A DNA stretch of 5,825 nt, taken from positions 1-5,825 of the forward strand of contig PBPU01000065.1 in the NCBI GenBank assembly GCA_002724825.1, in the 5' to 3' direction. The DNA is from Acidimicrobiaceae bacterium. GTDB taxonomy: Bacteria; Actinomycetota; Acidimicrobiia; Acidimicrobiales; UBA8592. Under the pieces are notes generated by a model. That model had not been told where the DNA came from, did no database searches, and saw only the letters and a program-made list of their open reading frames with translations. Position numbers and translations under genes: made by a program. This document shows positions 1 through 5,271 of this stretch, in pieces. Position 1 is the first letter of the stretch; the number at the start of each line of letters is the position of its first letter.

Positions 1-1128
1 ATGGATTGGTCTAAGACAAGGCCAATCTCACTATTAATACCTTCCCTCTACTCAGAATTTGAAGGTGAGGCAATCCCAAAAATTATTTCTGAACTAAGAA
101 AAGTCACGTACCTTGATGAAGTCATTATTGGCTTGGATAATGCTGACCGAGAGGAATTTAAAAAAGCAAAAGATGCTCTTCAAGCATTAAAGTTACGCTC
201 TCGGGTGATCTGGAACGATGGACCTGGTATGCAAGAAAGTCAAAAAGAATTAGCTGGCCAAAATCTTGGACCTCTTGAACGTGGGAAAGGGGCAAACGTT
301 TGGTACGCAATGGGATATTTTCTAGCTTCTGGAAGGGGAGTGGTTCTCGGAATGCATGACGCCGATATCGTCACCTATTCCAGAGATATGCTAGCCAAGC
401 TCATTTACCCAGTAGCCAATCCAACATTTGGGTATGTTTTTTCCAAAGGCTTCTATTTCCGCACAGACCCAGATGGATTCAATGGCAGGGTTTCAAGACT
501 CCTAGTCACCCCGCTAATTCGGGCTCTGCAGCAAACTCTCGGCCAAGATGAATACCTCGGCTACCTAGATAGTTTCCGATACCCGCTGGCCGGTGAGTGC
601 GCTATGAACGCTGATGTTGTCCTTGGTTTAAGAATTCCATTTGACTGGGGCTTGGAGATAGGAGTGCTTTCCGAAGTGTATCGGCGTTACACAAGTGGAA
701 GAGTCTGCCAGGTTGACCTCGCAGATGCATATGATCACAAGCACCAAATAGTGTCAGAGCAAGATCCAAGTCACGGCTTGCATCGAATGGCGACCGATAT
801 CACTAAGTCTATTTATCGAAAACTAGCTATTCGAGGTCAAGTCTTTTCTCAAGGGATATTCAGAACTCTTAAAGCAACCTACTATCGAACAGCTCTAGAC
901 TTTGTGGATCACTATACTCATGATGCTGAAATGAACGGGTTCCCCGTAGACCGGTACAGGGAGGAGCAATTGGTTGAAATGTTCGCTCAGACCATTACAG
1001 CAGCCGGAGAACAATACCTGACCCGCCCTATGGAATTACCATTAATTCCTTCGTGGGCAGTTACAGCAGATGCACAGCCAGATGTCTTCAATCGAGTTCT
1101 AGAAATTGTTGAAACTGACAATTCGTAA
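1..1128 (+). CDS. GT81-family glucosyl-3-phosphoglycerate synthase-like glycosyltransferase, probably 5'-truncated by the window edge
   Basis: Family members (GpgS-like, GT-A fold) transfer glucose from a nucleotide sugar to 3-phosphoglycerate, the first step to glucosylglycerate, a cytoplasmic compatible solute. Visible motifs: PSLYSE at 14-19 in the first nucleotide-binding strand, GLDNAD at 44-49, a GKG loop at 95-97 followed by W101, the metal-binding H-D-A-D at 119-122 (the DxD equivalent), YPLAGE at 194-199, WGLEIGVL at 216-223 (matching the acceptor-site VEIGLL region of GpgS) and DHKH at 245-248 with a candidate metal-binding histidine. There is no signal peptide or membrane segment. 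The frame is open from base 1, so this ATG may be internal. Relatives I remember carry about 30-40 more residues before the RPISLLIPSLYSE-like segment, which would make the protein about 400-410 residues. The stop is TAA at 1126-1128. The gene converges on the next one. The family call is strong; the exact acceptor and sugar donor are inferred. Confidence 0.8.
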   Translation: MDWSKTRPISLLIPSLYSEFEGEAIPKIISELRKVTYLDEVIIGLDNADREEFKKAKDALQALKLRSRVIWNDGPGMQESQKELAGQNLGPLERGKGANVWYAMGYFLASGRGVVLGMHDADIVTYSRDMLAKLIYPVANPTFGYVFSKGFYFRTDPDGFNGRVSRLLVTPLIRALQQTLGQDEYLGYLDSFRYPLAGECAMNADVVLGLRIPFDWGLEIGVLSEVYRRYTSGRVCQVDLADAYDHKHQIVSEQDPSHGLHRMATDITKSIYRKLAIRGQVFSQGIFRTLKATYYRTALDFVDHYTHDAEMNGFPVDRYREEQLVEMFAQTITAAGEQYLTRPMELPLIPSWAVTADAQPDVFNRVLEIVETDNS

Positions 1129-1142
1129 GCCCTTCTAGGGCT
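1128..1142. terminator. Short perfect hairpin in the convergent gap, possible bidirectional terminator
   Basis: AGCCCT (1128-1133) pairs perfectly with AGGGCT (1137-1142) around a TCT loop. It fills the 12-bp gap between two converging genes and includes the last base of one stop codon and two bases of the other. A stem of 6 bp (four G-C pairs) is short, and no T-tract follows on either strand, so it is not a textbook intrinsic terminator. Its position is the main argument for a role. Confidence 0.35.
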
Positions 1143-2157
1143 AGCGCAATGAAGGCACTTTCCGAGACTTTAAGTGTCCTTGTTCTACCAGCCACTGAAG
1201 AGTATCAAAGAAACTTTCCTCTAGTGGCCTCCAATCGATATTGAATTCATCCCGAGTGTGGAGGTCATCTCCTGGTCGGAGTCCAGTCATAAATTGAGCA
1301 GTGGAGTAATCAAGCGGAAATGGGAGATGAAGCAGATCAAACAGATCACCTATGTGTCCTAAGCCATGGAATAGATTGTCAGGGAATTGAAGCGTCCGTA
1401 TTTTTTTCCCAGTCATATCATGCAGTAGCGTTCTGGTTTCGTCCCAATTATAAAAGTGGCCGAAAACACCATAGTGGCGGGGGCCTCGGCCGCTTTCTAT
1501 ACAACGTGCAAGAACCTCCGCAAGGTCCCTAACATCATGCATCAAAATCCCTCCCGTTTTTGGAAGGGGGAGAATTGGAACGCTCAGGAGGCGGGCTATG
1601 CCGCTAGCAGCAACACTTATTCCAACATCGTTTGGTCCAACAATTCCTGAAGGCCAAACGATAACAACTGGGTATCCTCTAGCTTGCAGGTCGCGAGCAT
1701 AACGTTCACCCTCGACTTTTGACTGCGCATAAACTCCAATCGGATCGTCTGAAAGGGGCCCATTAGCTACGTAGTGATCTTCTGGAGGTGGGTGCAAAGT
1801 ACTCTGGGACGATACGTACACAATCGGATCCATCTGTCTTTTAGCTGCCTCTTCGAGAACTATTCGGGTGCCTTCAATATTTGTCGCTTTAAGAGAAGGG
1901 ATTTTTCGAATTTGAGTTCCTGTTACCGCAGCTATATGCATAGCCGCGTCACACCCTTCGAGTAATGATGAAATAGCATGAATATCTGACACGTCACCTA
2001 TGACATGACTGATCTGAGGGATTTGGTGTAGCTCGGCAACCCGTTCTAACTTTTCTGCACTCCGTACAAGAGCAACTGGTTCATGGCCAGCATCGATTAA
2101 TTTCTTCAAAGTGTGACCACCGGTAAATCCGGTACCACCAGTAACAGCTACCCTCAT
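1141..2157 (-). CDS. Extended-SDR NAD(P)-dependent epimerase/reductase (3beta-HSD / dihydroflavonol-reductase-like)
   Basis: This is a Rossmann-fold oxidoreductase of the extended (atypical) SDR type, 338 residues, a usual full length. The N-terminus has the GxxGxxG dinucleotide loop (GGTGFTG, 7-13), followed after strand 2 by V31-R32. A basic residue there, with no acidic one, favours NADP(H). GDVSD at 54-58 is the usual adenine-contacting stretch, HIAA at 74-77 follows strand 4, and S116/S117 (YVSSQS) with Y143xxxK147 (YAQSK) form the catalytic set. PSGIVGP at 169-175 (P169, G174) is the usual post-catalytic loop. The C-terminal third (about 200-338) is the variable substrate domain, so the substrate cannot be read; sugar nucleotides, steroids or other ketones/alcohols are all possible. 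The start MRVAVTGGTG is the natural one for the fold. No Shine-Dalgarno precedes it, but TAGTCT lies 7 nt upstream. It follows the acyl-CoA dehydrogenase by 70 bp on the same strand and may share its transcript. Confidence 0.85.
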   Translation of the reverse strand: MRVAVTGGTGFTGGHTLKKLIDAGHEPVALVRSAEKLERVAELHQIPQISHVIGDVSDIHAISSLLEGCDAAMHIAAVTGTQIRKIPSLKATNIEGTRIVLEEAAKRQMDPIVYVSSQSTLHPPPEDHYVANGPLSDDPIGVYAQSKVEGERYARDLQARGYPVVIVWPSGIVGPNDVGISVAASGIARLLSVPILPLPKTGGILMHDVRDLAEVLARCIESGRGPRHYGVFGHFYNWDETRTLLHDMTGKKIRTLQFPDNLFHGLGHIGDLFDLLHLPFPLDYSTAQFMTGLRPGDDLHTRDEFNIDWRPLEESFFDTLQWLVEQGHLKSRKVPSLR

Positions 2158-2164
2158 TGTTAAC

Positions 2165-2170
2165 AGACTA
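2165..2170 (-). promoter_or_regulatory. Candidate -10 box (TAGTCT) for a leaderless epimerase transcript
   Basis: On the minus strand TAGTCT (TAnnnT) ends 7 nt before the ATG at 2157, the spacing expected if transcription starts at or next to the start codon. No Shine-Dalgarno-like sequence exists in this stretch and no convincing -35 box is seen. The gap of 70 bp behind the acyl-CoA dehydrogenase leaves room for it. Confidence 0.3.
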
Positions 2171-2227
2171 TCGTGTTGTTACCCGCGCTACCGAAATCAG
2201 TTTGGTGAGTGCGGTTAATCGATGAAT

Positions 2228-3340
2228 TTATATGCCTATCCTCTGAGCGAGTAACTCTCGATGGTATGTGGGATCTCCAAAGAGAAGTTCCGAGCTTTTG
2301 GCTCGCTTAAAGTAGAGGTGCGCAGGGTGCTCCCAGGTGAAACCGATGCCACCATGAATTTGTATATTCTCCGCGGCCGCATGGAAGTAGGCTTCTGAGC
2401 AATAGGCTTTTGCAAGACTAGCGGTTGAGGGGAGCTCGTCGTTCATCTCGGCTGCGCACCACCCGGCGTAGTAAGCCGCTGACTTGGCTGACTCTACTTC
2501 AAGCAACATATCCGCGCATTTGTGCTTAATGGCTTGGAAAGAACCAATTGGTCTGCCGAATTGAACGCGAACCTTGGCATATTCTACTGCCATATCTAAA
2601 CACATTTGAGCCCCGCCTACTTGCTCTGCAGCGAGACCCACAGCAGCAAGGTCCAATACCGTAGACAGTATGTCCCAGCCTTTACCTTCTTCTCCTATGA
2701 GTGTCGCCGGTGTGCCAGAGAAATCGATCTTTGATTGTTTTCTCGTTTGATCCATTGTTGCAAGTGAGGTCCTCGTTAGCCCTTCAGCCTCGGCGTTAAC
2801 ATTGAAGAGACTTATGCCATTTGCGGTTTGAGCAGCTACAAGGATAATTTCAGCTGTATTTCCATCTAGGACATACATTTTTGAACCGTCTAGCGTATAT
2901 CCGCCATCTGATTCACTTGCCTGCATTGTGATTCCGCTTTGGTCCCATTTCCCGTTTTCTTCCGTAAATGCAAGCGTTGCTATAGTTCCACTGGCAATTT
3001 GGGGAAGCAGTTCAGCTTTTGCCGATTCGTCGCCGCTGTGGATGAGAGTGTTTGCTGCAAGGACAACACTTGAGAAGAAGGGTGCGCAAAGTAGTGATCT
3101 TCCCATTTCTTCTAGGACTACTATAAGCTCTACGTAGCCGAAACCTTGTCCGCCAAATTCTTCAGGGATGATGAGGCTTTGAAGTCCCATTTGTTCACTC
3201 ATCTGTTGCCAAACATCAGCATCGAATCCGTTATCGGTCTCCATTTGCTCACGGACAGACGCTTCGGATGATTTTTCCTCTAAGAAATTTCGGACAAATT
3301 CTCGAAGGGTTTCTTGTTCTTCTGAAAAGGCGAAGTTCAT
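2228..3340 (-). CDS. Acyl-CoA dehydrogenase (FadE type, 370 aa, FTWE subfamily)
   Basis: Acyl-CoA dehydrogenases oxidise acyl-CoA thioesters to trans-2-enoyl-CoA with FAD, passing electrons to ETF in the cytoplasm. Domains in order: alpha-helical N-domain (about 1-115, with FSEEQ at 5-9 and IPEEFGGQG at 58-66), beta-domain (about 120-215, LAFTEENG at 123-130) and C-terminal helical domain (about 220-370). FAD-contact motifs are present: R258-V-Q-F-G262 and Q327-IHGG-I-G, followed by FTWEHPAHLY (334-343). At the position of the medium-chain enzyme's catalytic glutamate (the YEGT loop) my by-eye alignment gives F354 in SELLFGD, so the usual base is missing; E337 or a partner subunit might supply it. 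This resembles the smaller subunits of actinobacterial heteromeric enzymes of steroid side-chain degradation, but that assignment is inferred. The ATG at 3340 is chosen over an upstream in-frame TTG at 3355 because GGAG sits 5 nt before it and MNFAFSEEQ is the family's usual beginning. It lies 123 bp from the divergent antitoxin gene. Confidence 0.88.
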   Translation of the reverse strand: MNFAFSEEQETLREFVRNFLEEKSSEASVREQMETDNGFDADVWQQMSEQMGLQSLIIPEEFGGQGFGYVELIVVLEEMGRSLLCAPFFSSVVLAANTLIHSGDESAKAELLPQIASGTIATLAFTEENGKWDQSGITMQASESDGGYTLDGSKMYVLDGNTAEIILVAAQTANGISLFNVNAEAEGLTRTSLATMDQTRKQSKIDFSGTPATLIGEEGKGWDILSTVLDLAAVGLAAEQVGGAQMCLDMAVEYAKVRVQFGRPIGSFQAIKHKCADMLLEVESAKSAAYYAGWCAAEMNDELPSTASLAKAYCSEAYFHAAAENIQIHGGIGFTWEHPAHLYFKRAKSSELLFGDPTYHRELLAQRIGI

Positions 3341-3345
3341 TTTGG

Positions 3346-3349
3346 CTCC
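3346..3349 (-). promoter_or_regulatory. Ribosome binding site (GGAG) that decides the acyl-CoA dehydrogenase start
   Basis: GGAG on the minus strand lies 5 nt upstream of the ATG at 3340. The alternative TTG start at 3355 would place this site inside the coding sequence and has no Shine-Dalgarno of its own, so the ATG is preferred. Confidence 0.6.
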
Positions 3350-3427
3350 AGTCAATTAATTCTCGAGGCGTACTAGCTCGATTCCTACAAGCATAGGCGA
3401 GGGGGTAGAGTTTGCAACATTAAGATA

Positions 3428-3443
3428 TGTACGCATGAGTACA
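3428..3443. promoter_or_regulatory. 16-bp near-palindrome, candidate autoregulatory operator of the toxin-antitoxin operon
   Basis: TGTACGCATGAGTACA has seven of its eight base pairs in perfect dyad symmetry (arms TGTAC/GTACA, centre CATG; only the G/A pair breaks symmetry). It ends 20 nt before the antitoxin ATG and just upstream of the candidate -10 box, so a bound dimer would cover the -35 region. Type II antitoxins with a Phd/YefM N-domain repress their own operon through short palindromes like this. The binding protein is inferred to be the antitoxin or its complex with the toxin. Confidence 0.55.
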
Positions 3444-3451
3444 CAATCTGC

Positions 3452-3457
3452 TATTCT
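3452..3457 (+). promoter_or_regulatory. Candidate -10 box (TATTCT) for a leaderless toxin-antitoxin transcript
   Basis: TATTCT (TAnnnT, four of six bases matching TATAAT) ends 6 nt before the antitoxin ATG at 3464, so transcription would begin about at the start codon. No Shine-Dalgarno is visible upstream of that ATG. A -35 box would fall within the palindrome at 3428-3443, but no good consensus match is present there. Confidence 0.35.
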
Positions 3458-3463
3458 TGTCTG

Positions 3464-3748
3464 ATGGATGACCATGGCCATATTGGTGTAAGAGACCTTC
3501 GGGCGGAACTAGCTACACATCTTAAAAGGGCTGAAGCCGGTGACCGTCTGATCGTGACAGTCGATGGGCGTCCTATAGCCCAAATCGGACCCTTGGAGCC
3601 TGAAGGGGAACCAAGTTTGGAGGACCTCGTGGCTTTAGGACTTGTCAAACGTCCTAAAAATATAAGTCAACCCAAAAGGGCTCAACTTTCGCAAATACCG
3701 ATCGACGTATCGGCGGACCGTATTATTCAGGAGTTGCGCGGCCCATGA
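3464..3748 (+). CDS. vapB: Type II antitoxin, Phd/YefM fold (VapB partner of the PIN toxin)
   Basis: This 94-residue antitoxin should neutralise the downstream PIN RNase and repress their common promoter. The N-terminal half (about 7-45) is the Phd/YefM dimerising DNA-binding domain: IGVRDLRAEL at 7-16, a helix through HLKRAEAGDRLIVTV (19-33), then DGRPIAQIGPL (34-44). The second half is the toxin-binding tail: SLEDLVALGLVKRPK (51-65), a proline/basic linker, and a final DVSADRIIQELRGP helix (81-94). Such tails wrap around PIN toxins and insert into the active site. The length is typical. The stop TGA overlaps the toxin ATG (ATGA, 3745-3748), so translation is coupled. The ATG at 3464 is chosen because VGVRDLR-type sequence begins within a few residues of the start in this family; other nearby ATGs are out of frame. 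The gene is divergent from the acyl-CoA dehydrogenase. Confidence 0.88.
   Translation: MDDHGHIGVRDLRAELATHLKRAEAGDRLIVTVDGRPIAQIGPLEPEGEPSLEDLVALGLVKRPKNISQPKRAQLSQIPIDVSADRIIQELRGP
3729..3733 (+). promoter_or_regulatory. Ribosome binding site (AGGAG) for the toxin, inside the antitoxin gene
   Basis: AGGAG lies 11 nt before the toxin ATG at 3745, within the last codons of the antitoxin. The spacing is longer than ideal, so re-initiation across the ATGA overlap probably contributes more to toxin translation than this site alone. Confidence 0.4.
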
Positions 3749-4164
3749 TCCTAGCTATAGACACCTCCGCTCTAGCGCTTAGATATCTTCCTGGCAATCA
3801 TAGAGAATTAGTTCTTACGGAAATGGAGAGAGCCAATATCTGGTGTGCTTCAGAGCTCGTTCGAGCTGAAGTCCTACTTACGTTACATCGGGCGTCTATC
3901 TCTCCATCTCAAAATATGGAATTATCAAGCCGATTCAATACCGATTGGGACTCTTTTCATGTTGTTCCTCTAGATGGTCGTTGTATTAGCCACGCTTCTC
4001 AATTAGGTTCCAGATTTGGTCTTAGACTTGTCGATGCGCTTCATTTCGCAGCAATTGATCGACTTCCTCGACCAGTGAAATATCTCACACTTGACCATCG
4101 GCAAATCCCAGCAGCGGTCGAGCTTGGGTTTGAGCTGTTAACCCCTTTAGAAGAAATCAGTTAG
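3745..4164 (+). CDS. vapC: PIN-domain ribonuclease toxin (VapC type)
   Basis: VapC-type PIN toxins are Mg/Mn-dependent endoribonucleases that cut structured RNAs such as initiator tRNA or rRNA when the labile antitoxin is lost. The 139-residue protein is full length and keeps all four PIN acidic residues: D6 in the strand-1 IDTSAL motif, E42 in SELVRAEVLL, D97 in RLVDALHFAA, and D117 in YLTLDHRQ. The DALHFA motif is typical of this group. The active site therefore looks intact and the toxin should be functional. It overlaps the antitoxin by 4 nt in the standard antitoxin-first order. At its 3' end the TAG stop (4162-4164) overlaps the TAA stop of the convergent SDR (4163-4161), leaving no room for a private terminator, so the transcript must end inside or beyond the SDR gene in antisense. 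The target RNA cannot be told from sequence. Confidence 0.9.
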   Translation: MILAIDTSALALRYLPGNHRELVLTEMERANIWCASELVRAEVLLTLHRASISPSQNMELSSRFNTDWDSFHVVPLDGRCISHASQLGSRFGLRLVDALHFAAIDRLPRPVKYLTLDHRQIPAAVELGFELLTPLEEIS

Positions 4165-5093
4165 ATTTCGTTCTCTGGTCGCCCATTCCCGCCTTGTGGT
4201 TTTCCGCCCATATTCGCGTTAAGTGTTGCCTGTGACATTAGTTCCTCCATAAGAGGCCCAAGTTCGGTTGGATCATCAGGTTGAGTGCCACTTGGCCCTA
4301 AAGTCCATCCTTCCGCAATTCCCAACTGATTTCCTCTAATATCGAATAGTCGACCGGTCACGTTACTTGCTTCCTCACTACAAAGCCATGTTGCTGTAAC
4401 TGCTTGCCACCTTGGAGACATTGCTTCCTTCTGCTCATCAGTTAGGCCATCCATTCCCACCAGATCTTCAGTCATTCTTGACAAGGCCGCAGGGACAAGC
4501 GCATTCACCGTGACATTGTATTTCGCTAACTCCATCGCTGTTATAACCGTGAATGCGGCAATACCTGCTTTCGCAGTTCCGTAATTACTTTGTCCTATAT
4601 TGCCGTAGATGCCTGAGGGCGATGAAGTGTTAATGATTCTTCCGAAGGTTTCCTCACCTGCTTTCGCTTGATTGCGCCAATAAACTGCCGCGTGGTGAGA
4701 TGGGCCGAAAGTCCCTTTTAAGTGCACGCTCATAATCGCATCCCAGTCATCTTCGCTAAGAGAAAAGAGCATTCGATCTCGAAGGATTCCAGCATTGTTG
4801 ATGACGATGTTGAGATCTCCGAAAGTATCAACAGCTTGGTCGATCATTTCCTTTGCTGCTTGAAAATCAGCTACATTCCCGCCATTGACTACTGCCTCTC
4901 CACCGAATGACTTAATTTCTTCCACGACTTTTTGAGCAGCAGAAAGGTCTTCACCTATTCCATGGCGGTCACCACCAAGATCATTTACAACGACCTTCGC
5001 TCCGTGTGAAGCCAGCATCAACGCATGCTCACGACCTATACCACCAGCCGCTCCAGTAACTAGGGCAACTTTTCCTTCAACTAGTTTGCTCAT
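4161..5093 (-). CDS. Classical SDR oxidoreductase resembling the 3-hydroxyacyl-CoA dehydrogenase domain of MFE-2
   Basis: This 310-residue soluble Rossmann enzyme has TGAAGGIG at 13-20 (the TGxxxGxG loop), D38 at the end of strand 2 (favours NAD+), NNAG at 99-102, N-T-S-S-P-S-G at 155-161 with catalytic S158, and Y171xxxK175. VVNDLGGDRHGIGEDLSAA (35-53) and the SSPSGIYGNIGQSNYGTAK run (157-175) match the signature I know from peroxisomal multifunctional enzyme type 2 and its bacterial stand-alone relatives, which oxidise (3R)-hydroxyacyl-CoA in beta-oxidation. The hydratase and SCP2 domains of MFE-2 are absent. An insertion at HAAVYWRNQAKAGEETFG (134-151) is common in actinobacterial members. 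The tail after about 265 is polar and ends in a Gly/Asn-rich stretch. A GAGG motif 4 nt before the ATG at 5093 supports the start. Context with an acyl-CoA dehydrogenase and a CoA-transferase fits beta-oxidation; the substrate is unknown, and a steroid or other alcohol dehydrogenase remains possible. Confidence 0.88.
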   Translation of the reverse strand: MSKLVEGKVALVTGAAGGIGREHALMLASHGAKVVVNDLGGDRHGIGEDLSAAQKVVEEIKSFGGEAVVNGGNVADFQAAKEMIDQAVDTFGDLNIVINNAGILRDRMLFSLSEDDWDAIMSVHLKGTFGPSHHAAVYWRNQAKAGEETFGRIINTSSPSGIYGNIGQSNYGTAKAGIAAFTVITAMELAKYNVTVNALVPAALSRMTEDLVGMDGLTDEQKEAMSPRWQAVTATWLCSEEASNVTGRLFDIRGNQLGIAEGWTLGPSGTQPDDPTELGPLMEELMSQATLNANMGGKPQGGNGRPENEI

Positions 5094-5097
5094 GATT

Positions 5098-5101
5098 CCT
5101 C
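5098..5101 (-). promoter_or_regulatory. Ribosome binding site (GAGG) of the SDR
   Basis: GAGG within AAAGAGGAATC lies 4 nt before the ATG at 5093 on the minus strand. The spacing is a little short, but it is the only purine-rich match and agrees with the MSKLVEGKVALVTG start expected for the family. Confidence 0.45.
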
Positions 5102-5258
5102 TTTCATAGTTATTGCGTCCTATTGGGCGAGAATACTCAAAGTCAGGTGTAAAGTGCGACCCAAGAAAGATATTCCCGTCTATCTAGCAAATCTTAACTC
5201 TATTTCTTCTTCTTTTGAGATCTGGAGTAAGTTCCTAGTAGATGATATGCCAATCATT

Positions 5259-5265
5259 AAGGGGG
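5259..5265 (+). promoter_or_regulatory. Ribosome binding site (AAGGGGG) of the CoA-transferase
   Basis: AAGGGGG ends 6 nt before the ATG at 5272, a normal spacing. It settles the start of a gene that runs off the window. Confidence 0.55.
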
Positions 5266-5271
5266 TACTTT

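Larger units (their letters stand above)
5094..5271. promoter_or_regulatory. Divergent promoter region between the SDR and the CoA-transferase
   Basis: This 178-bp gene-free stretch separates two genes transcribed away from each other, so it must hold promoters for both. The only dyad I can pick out is CGTCCTATTGGGCG at 5116-5129 (five of seven pairs), which could be a weak operator on the SDR side. For the CoA-transferase, TTGAGA at 5215-5220 could be a -35 box, but no clear -10 follows at the right distance. No RNA gene, riboswitch or small ORF of credible quality is visible. Confidence 0.4.

Noticed and set aside
1320..1965. Three small + strand reading frames (63-70 codons) inside the epimerase gene
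   Set aside because: They are antisense to a well-supported gene, have no family resemblance and no ribosome binding site context of note.
2928..3137. 69-codon + strand frame inside the acyl-CoA dehydrogenase
   Set aside because: It is a shadow of the strongly supported minus-strand gene.
3356..3463. Search for insertion-element ends or direct repeats flanking the toxin-antitoxin module
   Set aside because: No matching repeat pair was found by eye between the region left of 3464 and the region around 4164.
3474..3483. CCATGG / ATGGCCAT palindromes near the antitoxin start as a second operator
   Set aside because: They lie inside codons 4-6 and do not resemble the TGTAC-type upstream palindrome; chance is sufficient.
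3451..3648. 65-codon minus-strand frame over the antitoxin gene
   Set aside because: It has a low-complexity Ser/Arg-rich translation, while the overlapping + strand frame has clear Phd/YefM features.
4722..4910. 62-codon + strand frame inside the SDR gene
   Set aside because: It is antisense to conserved SDR motifs and shows no independent support.
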